From Xanthobacteraceae bacterium (GTDB lineage Bacteria; Pseudomonadota; Alphaproteobacteria; Rhizobiales; Xanthobacteraceae), in assembly GCA_019746355.1 (NCBI GenBank), contig JAIESC010000013.1:62001-126000 (forward strand): a stretch of DNA of 64,000 nucleotides, written 5' to 3'. Positions 8,632 to 16,849 of the stretch are shown piece by piece (position 1 is the first letter of the stretch; every line of letters begins with the position of its first letter). Position numbers and translations under genes: made by a program. Under the pieces are notes generated by a model. It was not told where the DNA came from. It was given only the letters and a program-made list of their open reading frames with translations, and did not search any database.

Positions 8632-9600
8632 ATGCGGATGGTGCGCGACGCGTTAGCCGTCGTATTGCTTGGCGCGCTGATCGGGCCGGCCGGCGCGCAA
8701 ACCTTCCCGGACCGTCCGATCCGCCTCGTCGTCCCCTACGGCACGGGCGGCATCACCGACATCACCGCGCGTATCGTCGCGCCGGCCATGGGCGACCAGC
8801 TCGGCCAGCAGGTGTACGTCGACAATCGTCCCGGCGGGGCGGGCATGATCGGCTTCGGTGCGACCGCGAGCGCCCCTGCCGACGGCTATACGCTTGTGCT
8901 CGCCACCACGGCACTCGCCGCCAATCCCATTCTGTTCAAGTCCATCCCCTACGACGCGCGGAAAAGCTTTGCGCCGGTCAGCTTGGTCGGCGTGGTGCCG
9001 ATGGTCGCGGTGGTGCCTGCGGCTTCACCGGCCAGGACGCTGAAGGAGATGGTTGAGCTCGCGCGGTCGAAGGGCAGCGAGACAAACTACGGCTCGGCGG
9101 GAAACGGCAGCGACAACCATCTCACCGCCGAGCTGTTCAACCATCTCGCCGGCATCAAGGTGACCCATGTGCCTTATCGCGGCGGCGGACAGGTGATGAC
9201 CGATCTGGTGGCAGGTCGGCTCTCCTATGTGTTCGCGACGTTGCCGACGGCACTGCCGTTCATCGGCGACGGACGGTTGCGCGCGCTTGCGACCACCGGA
9301 CAGGAGCGGAGCAAGGCCTTGCCGGACGTGCCGACCGTCGCGGAGGCGATGCTGCCCGGTTTCTCGCTCTACGCCTGGCTCGGCTTGTTCGGACCGGCCA
9401 ATCTTCCGGCTCCGGTCCAGGACAGGCTGAACAAGGCTGCGATTGCCGCCCTCAATCATCCTGAAACGGCGGAGCGCCTGCGCAAGATCGGCCTCGAGAT
9501 CAAAAGTGGTGCGCCGCAGGAGCTGGGCGCGCATCTCGACCGCGAGCTCGATCGCTGGGCTGATCTCGCCAGGCACGTGAAGATCGAGGTCACGGAATAG
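8632..9600 (+). CDS. TctC/Bug-family substrate-binding protein
   Basis: 322 residues from ATG 8632 behind a strong AGGGAGGAAGAG site; the frame is open further upstream but overlaps the isomerase. Short Sec signal with cleavage near AGAQ-TFP. Family landmarks are VPYGTGGITDITAR, VDNRPGGAGMIG, PADGYTLVLATT, HVPYRGGGQVMTDLVAGRL and GRLRALATTGQERSKALPDVPTV. Third gene of the BNR/isomerase operon, ending 5 bp from the convergent IclR gene. The operon context suggests a dicarboxylate or arylmalonate-like ligand, which is inference only. Confidence 0.93.
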   Translation: MRMVRDALAVVLLGALIGPAGAQTFPDRPIRLVVPYGTGGITDITARIVAPAMGDQLGQQVYVDNRPGGAGMIGFGATASAPADGYTLVLATTALAANPILFKSIPYDARKSFAPVSLVGVVPMVAVVPAASPARTLKEMVELARSKGSETNYGSAGNGSDNHLTAELFNHLAGIKVTHVPYRGGGQVMTDLVAGRLSYVFATLPTALPFIGDGRLRALATTGQERSKALPDVPTVAEAMLPGFSLYAWLGLFGPANLPAPVQDRLNKAAIAALNHPETAERLRKIGLEIKSGAPQELGAHLDRELDRWADLARHVKIEVTE

Positions 9601-9605
9601 ACGGT

Positions 9606-10427
9606 TCAGCCTATGGCGCGCGCCGGACGCGCGCTGCGTGGCTGCTCCTGCGCAATCAGGGTGCAGGCTTGCTTCGCCGCGGCCATGACCCGGTCCGCCA
9701 GCGCGGTGCGCTGCTTGGCGGGCACGCGGTGCGCCTCGGCGGCGATACCGAGGCTCCCCAGCACGCCGCCTTCGGCGTTGAACAGCGGCGCGGCGATGCC
9801 CAGGATCCCGGGCCGGAACTCGCCGATTGTCACGCTGTGCCCGGCCTCGCGAATGGCGCGCAGCGTGGCGCGAAACGCGTCCCAGTCCGCGCCGAGGCCG
9901 GCGCCGGCAATGGCGGTGCGATGGCGCGCGAACAGCGCGCGCAACTGGTGCGGAGGCAGGTGCGCCAGGATCACTTTCGAGGCTGCTCCGGCGAACAGCG
10001 GTCGCCGCTGTCCGCGGCTGAACAGCCCGGCCGGCGCGCCCGCCGCCGGCACGTCGTCGACGCACATCACCGTGCCGCTGAACAGCACGCACAGCAGCGC
10101 ACTGTACCCGGTGTCTCGCGCCAGGCGGCGCATCGGCGGCCCGCCGCCGGTGGCAACCGGATCGGTGAGCCGCATGGTGCGATCGAGCTCGATGACGCGG
10201 GGGCCGAGCATCCAGGCCCCGCCGGCCACAGGCGTCAGCAGCCCGGCATCCTGCAGCACCTTGATGTAGCGGTAGCACGTCGAGCGCGACGCGCCGGAAA
10301 ACCGGATCAGCTCCTCCGTCGACCACGCCGGGGCCGTCGGGGTGAACACGTCCAGCAACGCCAGCATCTTTTCCAGGCTGCTCGCGCCGCGTTCTGAAGA
10401 AAATCCCGCCATGCTGGACAAATTCAT
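9606..10427 (-). CDS. IclR-family transcriptional regulator
   Basis: 273 residues: N-terminal winged HTH (about 16-75, with STEELIRFSGASRSTCYRYI) and an IclR ligand domain with RRPLFAGAASKVILAHLP, GHSVTIGEFRPGILGIAAPLF and GVLGSLGIA. The final Gly-Ile-Ala-rich strand is the usual IclR effector pocket. Divergent from the binding-protein/TctC/amidohydrolase/CoA-transferase unit and convergent with the previous TctC operon, so it probably controls the aromatic-acid unit to its right. The gap to the first possible start on the other strand is only about 60 bp and contains the palindrome ACCATGGT at 10428-10435. Confidence 0.9.
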   Translation of the reverse strand: MNLSSMAGFSSERGASSLEKMLALLDVFTPTAPAWSTEELIRFSGASRSTCYRYIKVLQDAGLLTPVAGGAWMLGPRVIELDRTMRLTDPVATGGGPPMRRLARDTGYSALLCVLFSGTVMCVDDVPAAGAPAGLFSRGQRRPLFAGAASKVILAHLPPHQLRALFARHRTAIAGAGLGADWDAFRATLRAIREAGHSVTIGEFRPGILGIAAPLFNAEGGVLGSLGIAAEAHRVPAKQRTALADRVMAAAKQACTLIAQEQPRSARPARAIG

Positions 10428-10487
10428 ACCATGGTCTTAGCGTGCGCCAAACATCGGCGGACGCGGCCGAAGGAGGAAACCCGAGCC

Positions 10488-10547
10488 ATGCATGGATTCA
10501 GCGCTTTTCCGGCTCCGGGCGCAGCGGGGCGGCAGCCCGCAAACTGA
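10488..10547 (+). CDS. Possible 19-codon leader peptide coupled to the binding-protein gene
   Basis: An ATG at 10488 lies behind the best ribosome binding site of this control region (AAGGAGGAAACCCGAGCC). It opens a 19-residue frame, MHGFSAFPAPGAAGRQPAN, which ends in TGA overlapping the ATG of the next gene (TGATG at 10545-10549). The following gene has no good ribosome binding site of its own, so translational coupling is plausible. The peptide resembles nothing known. An alternative is a frameshift that separates a native start from the gene body. Confidence 0.4.
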   Translation: MHGFSAFPAPGAAGRQPAN

Positions 10548-11488
10548 TGTCGCGCCGGCGCCTGATCATATTTTCGGCGGCCGAGCGCCGCTATTGCGAG
10601 CCGCTGCTGCGCGGCTTCGCCGGACGTCATCCGGAGATCGGTATCGATTTCGTGTTCGGCATCAGCACCGACCTTCATCGCCGCTTTCTGAACGACGAGG
10701 CGTCCGGCGCTCCGCCTGCGGACCTGTTCTGGAGCAGCGCCATGGATCAGCAGATGAGCCTTGTGCTGGACGGCCACGCCCGGCCGCACGGCGTCAGGCA
10801 CAGCCTGCCCGCGGGCGCGGCGTATCGCGATCTGGCTGTTGCCACGACCTGCGAGCCGATTGTCACGCTCACACGCGACGTTGCGGCGCGCGCTGGTGCG
10901 CCGGCCGAGGTTGCCGCGCTGATCCGCAGCGACGTGGCGCGCTTTCGCGGGCGCATCGCGGTGCCGGACATTGAGACCAACGGGCTCGGCTTCGTCGCCA
11001 TGCTTTGGTGGGCACTGAAAGATCCGGCGTTCGACAGCTTTCTCGACGCGCTGTCGTGGTGCGAGCCGCGGGCCGTGGGATCGGCACCGGCGCTGATCGC
11101 GGCCATGGCGGACGGTGCCGAGCTCGCGCTGCATCTGCTCGGGGCCTATGCGGAACGCGCGACCGCAAGCGATCCGTCGCTGACGGTTGCGCCATCGGCG
11201 GTGCCGTCGATGGCGGTTGCTCGTGTTGCATTCATCCCGCGCCGCGCGGCCGATCCTGAAGCGGCATCGGCCTTCCTCGGCTACATGCTGTCGCCCGAAG
11301 GCCAGGCGGCGATCGGCGAGGCGGGTCTGTTCCCGATCAGCGCCGAGCAGGCGCGGCCGGTGACGCCGATCCCGCTGGACGATGACCTGTTCCGGCTGCT
11401 CGATCCGGCGTTTCGCGCCTCGGTGCTGATGCGCTGGCGCGCCGCCCTCGGCCGCACCCAAGATCAAAATCGGAGAAAACAAGCATGA
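10547..11488 (+). CDS. Type 2 periplasmic-binding-fold protein (ABC extracellular solute-binding, Fe3+/polyamine-like) without signal peptide
   Basis: 313 residues from ATG 10547. The sequence has the two-lobe binding-protein pattern: LIIFSAAERRYCEPLLRGF, a D-L-F-W-S-S stretch (PPADLFWSSAMDQQ), VPDIETNGLGF, then the C-terminal PEAASAFLGYMLSPEGQAAI that is diagnostic of iron/ABC-type binding proteins. Odd points: no signal peptide is encoded from this start, nor in the frame extended to the GTG at 10442, and no ABC permease or ATPase is nearby. The strongest upstream ribosome binding site serves a different frame. It may be cytoplasmic, or its N-terminus may be mis-set. Overlaps tctC by 4 nt (ATGA). 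Confidence 0.78.
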   Translation: MSRRRLIIFSAAERRYCEPLLRGFAGRHPEIGIDFVFGISTDLHRRFLNDEASGAPPADLFWSSAMDQQMSLVLDGHARPHGVRHSLPAGAAYRDLAVATTCEPIVTLTRDVAARAGAPAEVAALIRSDVARFRGRIAVPDIETNGLGFVAMLWWALKDPAFDSFLDALSWCEPRAVGSAPALIAAMADGAELALHLLGAYAERATASDPSLTVAPSAVPSMAVARVAFIPRRAADPEAASAFLGYMLSPEGQAAIGEAGLFPISAEQARPVTPIPLDDDLFRLLDPAFRASVLMRWRAALGRTQDQNRRKQA

Positions 11489-12468
11489 CCGCCATCAATC
11501 GCCGTGCGCTGCTGCTCGGCGCTGCGCTCTCGCCGCTGGCCATCGGCAGCCGCGCCGCGGCCCAGGCCAACTGGCCGAACCAGGTGATCCGCATTGTCGT
11601 GCCGTTCGCGCCCGGCTCGTTCACCGACGTTTCCGCCCGCCTCGTGGCGCAGGAGCTGACCGAGCAGCTCGGCCAGTCGGTCATTGTGGAGAACCGCGGC
11701 GGCGCGGGCGGCAACGCCGGGACGCTCGCGGTGGTTCGCGCCGCGCCGGACGGCTACACGCTGCTCCTGACCGACACGTCGTTGTCGATTGCGCCCGGCC
11801 TCTATGCGGCGAATTTGCCCTACGATCCGATCAAGGATCTCGCGCAGATCAGCCGTATCGCTGATTCTCCATCGATCCTGCTGGTGCGGCCAGGCCTTGG
11901 ACCAAAGACGCTGGCCGAGCTCGTCGATCTCGCGAGGCAGAAGCCGGGCGAGATCACCTTCGGCTCCGGTGGTCAGGGCTCGTCCGCGCATCTCGCCATG
12001 GAATTTCTGTTGAACGTCGCCGGCATCAAGGCGCTGCACGTGCCGTTTCGCGGCGTCGCGGCCGCCATTGCCGACGTCATCGCCGGCCGCATCGATATGG
12101 CGATTGCCAGCCTTGCGTCCGGCGTCGCCCATGTGAAGGCCGGCACGCTGCTCGGCCTCGGCGTGTCGGGTGACAAGCGCAGCGAGCTGTTGCCGGAGGT
12201 TCCGACCTTCGCCGAGGCGGGCCAGCCGCGCTACAACATGTCCTACTGGTGGGGCATTGCCGCGCCCGCCGGGACACCGCGGCCGGTCGTCGAGCGGCTG
12301 CATCGCGAAATCGTCAAGGCATGCGGCCAGCCGCGTCTGCGCGAAGCGTTCCTCAAGAGCGCGGCGCTCGCCGTCACCTCCACGCCGGAAGACATGACCA
12401 AATTCGTGACGGAAGAGATCGGTGTCTGGCGCAACGTCATCAAGAGCGCCAACGTCACCGCCCAGTAG
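11485..12468 (+). CDS. TctC/Bug-family substrate-binding protein (Tat-like signal)
   Basis: 327 residues. Begins in an ATGA overlap with the preceding gene and has CGGAGAAAACAAGC in front. The N terminus NRRALLLGAALS is Tat-like with a cleavage site near AAAQ-ANWP. Bug landmarks are VPFAPGSFTDVSAR, VENRGGAGGNAG, PDGYTLLLTDTS, HVPFRGVAAAIADVIAGRI and EVPTFAEAGQP. Followed after 25 bp by a LigI-like amidohydrolase, which suggests a pyrone-carboxylate or related lactone acid as ligand. Confidence 0.93.
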   Translation: MTAINRRALLLGAALSPLAIGSRAAAQANWPNQVIRIVVPFAPGSFTDVSARLVAQELTEQLGQSVIVENRGGAGGNAGTLAVVRAAPDGYTLLLTDTSLSIAPGLYAANLPYDPIKDLAQISRIADSPSILLVRPGLGPKTLAELVDLARQKPGEITFGSGGQGSSAHLAMEFLLNVAGIKALHVPFRGVAAAIADVIAGRIDMAIASLASGVAHVKAGTLLGLGVSGDKRSELLPEVPTFAEAGQPRYNMSYWWGIAAPAGTPRPVVERLHREIVKACGQPRLREAFLKSAALAVTSTPEDMTKFVTEEIGVWRNVIKSANVTAQ

Positions 12469-12493
12469 CGCAAGACGAAGAGGGAGATCAGCA

Positions 12494-13369
12494 TTGAGCC
12501 TCGAGAACGAGCCCGCGCCGGCATTCCGCGCACCGTCCCAGTCCTGTGACGCGCACTTTCACGTGTTCGGTCCGGCGGACAAATACCCGCACGGCGGCGT
12601 CAACGAGAAGCTGCGATACGCGCCGCCGCTTGCGCCGCTTTCGGATTACATGAAGCTCGCCAGGCACCTGGGCATGGAACGGTTCGTGTTCGTGCAGCCC
12701 AGCGCCTACGGCCGCGACAACTCCTGCATGCTCGACGCCATGCGTGAGGTCGGCATCGCCCGCTGTCGCGGGGTCGTCGATGTTGACGAGGATGCGCCCG
12801 ACTCGCTGCTCGCCGAGATGGACAAGCTCGGCGTGCGCGCCGTGCGCATCAATCAATCGCCGGTCAAGCAGCCGGAGCCGGGCTTCGCCGAGAAGTGGAG
12901 CAAGCGGATCGAGCGCATCGATGCGCGATGCGCCGAGCTCGGCTGGCACGTCGACTTCCTCAATCCCGGCTGGCTGACCGAGGAATTGCTGCCGGTCTTC
13001 GCCAGGATGCGCTGCTCCTATACCGTGGCGCATATGGGCATGTTCCTCGCCAAGGACGGACCCGCGCAACGCGGCTTCCAGAAGATGCTGGACGTGCTGC
13101 GCCACGGCGACGGCCGCATGTGGGTGAAGTTCACTGGGACCTATCGCATGGGGACCCTTCCGGCCATGGCCGACACTTTGCCGATGGCCCGCGCGCTCAT
13201 CGAAGCCGCGCCGGACCGGCTGATCTGGGGCAGCGACTACCCGCATCTGTCGTTTGCCGACAAGGTCGGTTCGGTGCAGCTCTTCAATCTGCTGGCCGAC
13301 TGGGCGCCGGACGACGCCACGCGCAAACGCATCCTGGTGGACAACCCCGCCGCTCTGTACGGGTTCTAG
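12494..13369 (+). CDS. TIM-barrel amidohydrolase (2-pyrone-4,6-dicarboxylate hydrolase LigI-like)
   Basis: 291 residues from a TTG start at 12494 with AGGGAGA upstream; no ATG occurs near the conserved N terminus. CDAHFHVFGP (H21, H23), the central AHMG (H180) and WGSDYPH (D248) are the metal/catalytic positions of the amidohydrolase_2 family. CDAHFHVFGP is particularly close to LigI and related lactonases that open pyrone or muconolactone rings. Cytoplasmic. It lies between two tctC genes and upstream of CoA-transferase subunits and an alpha/beta-hydrolase, so a role in aromatic-acid ring-cleavage-product degradation is the best inference. Substrate unproven. Confidence 0.87.
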   Translation: MSLENEPAPAFRAPSQSCDAHFHVFGPADKYPHGGVNEKLRYAPPLAPLSDYMKLARHLGMERFVFVQPSAYGRDNSCMLDAMREVGIARCRGVVDVDEDAPDSLLAEMDKLGVRAVRINQSPVKQPEPGFAEKWSKRIERIDARCAELGWHVDFLNPGWLTEELLPVFARMRCSYTVAHMGMFLAKDGPAQRGFQKMLDVLRHGDGRMWVKFTGTYRMGTLPAMADTLPMARALIEAAPDRLIWGSDYPHLSFADKVGSVQLFNLLADWAPDDATRKRILVDNPAALYGF

Positions 13370-13373
13370 CGCG

Positions 13374-13505
13374 GCTTCCACTCCGGCGTCATGGCCGGGC
13401 TTGTCCCGGCCATCTCGCTTAGGCGGGCACTCTGCTCTCCTCGTCGAGATGCCCGGCACACGGCCGGGCATGACGTGGAGAGACTGCTGCAAACCAACCG
13501 GCGAC
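13374..13505. repeat. Intergenic palindromic element, GGCCGGGC family (copy A)
   Basis: Contains two hairpins: ATGGCCGGG-ctTGTC-CCGGCCAT (13391-13412) and ATGCCCGG-caca-CGGCCGGGCAT (about 13449-13472). They are bounded by GCGGCTTCCA on the left and CAAACCAACCGG on the right. The same modules recur at about 16850, 25170, 32536 and 36128. Non-coding. The remaining bases to the next gene at 13604 show no gene. Confidence 0.8.
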
Positions 13506-13603
13506 CGTTTAACGCTCCATTTTTTTTCGACGCGCCGGGCGCCTGGTCTTTTAGGATATGATCGCGCGTCCGTTGTCAGCCACGGCCGAAGGATGGGGCG
13601 GCG

Positions 13604-14596
13604 ATGAGTGTCACACGGCGACAGTTGTTCCGGCGCTTCGCCGGAGGTGCCGCTCTGGCAACCCTGCCGCAGGCGGCCCGGCCGCAAGCCGGTGGGGCGC
13701 AGGATTATCCGTCGCGGCCGGTGCGCTGGACGCTCGGCTACACGACGGGCGGCACGACCGACATCATCTCCCGTCTGGTGACGCAGCCGCTGACCGAGCG
13801 GCTCGGCCAGCCGTTCGTCATCGAGCCGCGTCCCGGCGCCGGCACCAATCTCGCGACCGAATTCGTCGTGCGCGCCGCGCCCGACGGCTACACGCTGCTC
13901 TTTGTCGGGGCGCCGAACGCGATCAATGCCACGCTTTATCCGAAGCTGAATTTCGAGTTCGTGCGCGACATCGCGCCGGTGGCCGCGATCGCCAGCGTTC
14001 CCATGGTGCTGATCGTGCATCCGTCGGTTCCGGCGGCGACGATCCCCGAGTTCGTCGCCTACGCCAAGGCCAATCCGCAGAAGGTCAACATGGCCTCGTC
14101 GGGCGTCGGCACGACGCCGCATCTGGCGGGCGAGCTGTTCAAGATGATGGCCGGCGTCGAGTTCCAGCACGTGCCCTATCGCGGCGCGGCGCCCGCCATG
14201 ACCGATCTGCTCGCCGGTCAGGTCCAGTTCTACTTTTCAACCACGCCGTCCTGCATCGAGCACATCAAGACCGGCCGCGTGCGCGGCCTTGCCGCGACCA
14301 CAGCCGTCCGCCTCGAAGCGCTTCCCGAGCTGCCGACGATCGGCGAGTTCATCAAGGGCTATGAGGCCACCGCATGGTACGGGCTCGGAGCGCCGCGCCA
14401 GACGCCGCGGCCGATCGTGGAAAAGCTCAACCGCGAGATCAACGCGGTGCTGGCCGAGCCCAGAATGAAGACGAGGTTCGACGAGCTCGGTTGCGTGCTG
14501 ATCGCGGGCTCGCCCGACGAATTCGGCAAGCTGATCGCCGAGGAGACCGAGAAGTGGGGCAGGGTCGTCAAATTCGCCGGCGCCCGCGCCGACTGA
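13604..14596 (+). CDS. TctC/Bug-family substrate-binding protein (Tat-like signal)
   Basis: 330 residues. Twin-arginine-like N terminus TRRQLFRRFAGG followed by ALATLPQAARPQA. Landmarks are GYTTGGTTDIISR, IEPRPGAGTNLATE, PDGYTLLFVGAP, HVPYRGAAPAMTDLLAGQV, RLEALPELPTIGEF and a C-terminal WGRVVKFAGARAD. The start is preceded by AAGGATGGGGCGGCG. It stands 234 bp after the amidohydrolase with a palindromic element between, so it may have its own promoter. CoA-transferase genes follow 96 bp downstream. Confidence 0.93.
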   Translation: MSVTRRQLFRRFAGGAALATLPQAARPQAGGAQDYPSRPVRWTLGYTTGGTTDIISRLVTQPLTERLGQPFVIEPRPGAGTNLATEFVVRAAPDGYTLLFVGAPNAINATLYPKLNFEFVRDIAPVAAIASVPMVLIVHPSVPAATIPEFVAYAKANPQKVNMASSGVGTTPHLAGELFKMMAGVEFQHVPYRGAAPAMTDLLAGQVQFYFSTTPSCIEHIKTGRVRGLAATTAVRLEALPELPTIGEFIKGYEATAWYGLGAPRQTPRPIVEKLNREINAVLAEPRMKTRFDELGCVLIAGSPDEFGKLIAEETEKWGRVVKFAGARAD

Positions 14597-14692
14597 CCGG
14601 TGTGCCGGCGCAGGTGCCGGTGCACATTGACGTCCTGCTTGGCCGTGGCTGAGTATGCGGCTCCGACCGGATGAGGAAGGCGCAAATCCGCA

Positions 14693-15364
14693 ATGCCTAT
14701 CGACAAGCGTGTCGCGAATGCCGCCGAGGCTCTCGCCGATGTTCCGGACGGCGCCACCGTCTTGATATCCGGCTTCGGCGGGGCGGGCTTTCCCAACGTG
14801 CTGATCCGCGCGCTGCGCGATCGCGGCCCGAAGGACCTCACGCTGGTCGTCAACTCGGCCACGCATCGCTATTCCTATACCCACGAGCTGATCGAGGCGG
14901 GCCTCGTGCGCAAGGTCGTGTGCACGGCGGCGCGCGGCCACAGCAAGGAGCCGTCCGCCTTCGAGCGGCTCTGGATGGACGGCAAGATCGAGCTCGAATT
15001 CATGCCGCAAGGCACCTTCTCGGAGCGCATCCGCGCCGGCGGCGCCGGCATTCCGGCGTTTTACACCCCGGTCGGCTTCGGCACCGAGCTCGCGAGGGGA
15101 AAGGAAGTCCGCAACTTCGGCGGCCGCGATTACGTGCTGGAGCAGGCGATGACCGGCGACGTGGCGCTCGTGCGCGCCGACACCGCCGACCGCTACGGCA
15201 ACCTGTCGTTTCGCTACGCGCAGATGAACTTCGGCCCGGTGATGGCAACCGCCGCGCGGCTCGCGGTGGCCGAGGTGCGCACCGTGCTCGATGAGCCGAT
15301 GCCGCACGAGCGGGTGCAGCTGCCGGGCGTCTATGTCGATCGCGTGGTCGCGGTTGAGGCATGA
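14693..15364 (+). CDS. 3-oxoacid (3-oxoadipate-type) CoA-transferase subunit A
   Basis: 223 residues, full length for the alpha subunit of class I CoA-transferases. The N-terminal ISGFGGAGFPNVLI corresponds to the GGFG-containing oxyanion loop. LEFMPQGTFSERIRAGGAG, YTPVGFGTELARGKE and the N-L-x-F-R motif (ADRYGNLSFRYAQMNFGP) match PcaI/ScoA/AtoD proteins. It acts with the overlapping subunit B to move CoA from succinyl- or acetyl-CoA to a 3-oxoacid or dicarboxylate. Stop overlaps the subunit B start (ATGA). The Arg/Tyr-rich stretch SATHRYSYTHE replaces the usual N-N-A-G region, so the acyl acceptor may not be 3-oxoadipate itself. Confidence 0.9.
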   Translation: MPIDKRVANAAEALADVPDGATVLISGFGGAGFPNVLIRALRDRGPKDLTLVVNSATHRYSYTHELIEAGLVRKVVCTAARGHSKEPSAFERLWMDGKIELEFMPQGTFSERIRAGGAGIPAFYTPVGFGTELARGKEVRNFGGRDYVLEQAMTGDVALVRADTADRYGNLSFRYAQMNFGPVMATAARLAVAEVRTVLDEPMPHERVQLPGVYVDRVVAVEA

Positions 15365-16050
15365 TCATGCAGCCGCTCAATCGCCTGCAGATCGCCTGGC
15401 GCGCCGCCCAGGACATCGACACCGGGATGCTGGTCAATCTCGGGATCGGCATGCCGCTTGCCGTCGCCGACTATCTGCGGCCGGAGGCCGATGTCTTCAT
15501 CCAGTCCGAGAATGGCGTGATCGGCGTCGGCCCGGTCGCGCCGCCCGATCGCATCGACACCGATCTGGTCGATGCCGGCAGCCGCCGCGTCACGCTCCGG
15601 CCTGGCGCGGCCTTCGTCGATTCATCGTGGTCGTTCGCCATGATCCGCGGCGGCCACATCGACGTGGCGGTGCTGGGTGCGTTCGAGGTCGCGAAGAATG
15701 GCGATCTTGCCAACTGGGACATGCGACTGCCGGACAAGGGACCGCTGGTCGGCGGCGCGATGGATCTCGCCGCCTGCGCCCGTTCGGTCTGGGTGATCAT
15801 GGAGCACACGACACGCAAGGGCGAGCCACGGCTGCTCGACACATGCAAGCTGCCGCTCACCGCCGTGCGCTGCGTCAAGCGCATCTACACGGACCTCGCC
15901 ATCGTCGACGTCACGCCGGCGGGCATGGTGGTGCGGGAAATGCTCGGTGATCTCGGCGAAGCCGAGCTTCGCGCGCGCACCGGTGCGCCGCTCAGCTTTG
16001 CGCCGGACTGCAAACCGCTGGTGGCGCCTCCGATCGCGCTGCCGGACTAA
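15361..16050 (+). CDS. 3-oxoacid (3-oxoadipate-type) CoA-transferase subunit B
   Basis: 229 residues. Contains VNLGIGMPLAVADYL and the catalytic glutamate in the S-E-N-G motif (QSENGVIGVGP); this Glu forms the glutamyl-CoA thioester. GGHIDVAVLGAFEV, GDLANWDMRLPDKGP, GGAMDLA and CVKRIYTDLAIVDV follow in the usual order. Translationally coupled to subunit A by a 4-nt overlap. Together they activate the imported acid for beta-oxidation-like cleavage; the nearby LigI-like hydrolase favours a ring-cleavage product. Confidence 0.92.
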   Translation: MIMQPLNRLQIAWRAAQDIDTGMLVNLGIGMPLAVADYLRPEADVFIQSENGVIGVGPVAPPDRIDTDLVDAGSRRVTLRPGAAFVDSSWSFAMIRGGHIDVAVLGAFEVAKNGDLANWDMRLPDKGPLVGGAMDLAACARSVWVIMEHTTRKGEPRLLDTCKLPLTAVRCVKRIYTDLAIVDVTPAGMVVREMLGDLGEAELRARTGAPLSFAPDCKPLVAPPIALPD

Positions 16051-16056
16051 AGCGTC

Positions 16057-16845
16057 ATGAATTTCGTCGAGGTCAACGGCACGGCGCTCCGCTACGAGCT
16101 GTCCGGGCACGGCGCGTCGACGCTGGTTCTGATCCACGAAATGGGCGGGACGCTCGAGAGCTGGGACCTCGTCAGGTTTCGGCTCGCCGGGAAGCGGAAG
16201 GTCTTGCGCTACGACACGCGCGGCGCCGGATTGTCGCAGAAGGTCAGCGGCGCGCTCAGCATCGAGACGATGACCGACGATCTCGTGGCCCTCATGGACG
16301 CGCTCGACGTCACCAGCCGGGTCGTGCTCGTCGGTGTCGCCGTTGGCGGTGCCATCGCGATGCACACGGCGATTCGCCATCCCAGGCGCGTCGCGGCGGT
16401 CGTCGCCAGCAGTCCGGCGGTCGGGATCTCGCCGGATCGCCGTCTCGGGTTGCTGGAACGGGTCGAGAAAATGGAGCGGCTCGGCCTGCACGCCGTCATC
16501 GATACGCTCGACAATGGCTATCCGGCCGAGCTGCGCGGCGACGCGCAGCGCTTCGCCGAGTTTCGCGCCCGCTGGCTCGGCGGCGATCCGGTCAGCTACG
16601 GCGCCATCTACCGGATGCTGGTCCACACCGACCTGCAGCCGGAATTGCCGCAGATCATCTGCCCGGTTCTGGTGACAGCCGGCGCGCTCGATCGCGCGCG
16701 TCCGCCGCATCTGGTTGAGCCCGTCGCGCAAGCGATCCCCGCCGCGCGCTACGCCGTGCTCGAGACCGGACACTATGCGCCGGTGCAGACGCCCGAGCTC
16801 TACGCCCGCACGGTCGACGAGTTCCTCGATTCGATTGGGCTGTAA
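16057..16845 (+). CDS. Alpha/beta-hydrolase-fold protein (PcaD-like) lacking the nucleophilic serine
   Basis: 262 residues, with the fold and length of 3-oxoadipate enol-lactonases: oxyanion LIHEMGGTLESW, RYDTRGAGLS, a D in GALDRARPP and the catalytic-type His in ETGHYAPVQ. The nucleophile elbow that should read G-x-S-x-G is G93-V-A95-V-G97 (codons GGT GTC GCC GTT GGC), so the serine is replaced by alanine. Six bases after CoA-transferase B and surely in its operon. It may be a non-hydrolytic member (C-C lyase, binding or scaffold protein) or a recently inactivated lactonase. The remaining frame is intact. Confidence 0.85.
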   Translation: MNFVEVNGTALRYELSGHGASTLVLIHEMGGTLESWDLVRFRLAGKRKVLRYDTRGAGLSQKVSGALSIETMTDDLVALMDALDVTSRVVLVGVAVGGAIAMHTAIRHPRRVAAVVASSPAVGISPDRRLGLLERVEKMERLGLHAVIDTLDNGYPAELRGDAQRFAEFRARWLGGDPVSYGAIYRMLVHTDLQPELPQIICPVLVTAGALDRARPPHLVEPVAQAIPAARYAVLETGHYAPVQTPELYARTVDEFLDSIGL

Positions 16846-16849
16846 ACGC

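Noticed and set aside
12488..14170. 560-codon antisense frame across amidohydrolase and tctC
   Set aside because: It spans two unrelated plus-strand genes and a palindromic repeat; the His/Asp/Arg-rich translation is typical of antisense GC3 artefacts.
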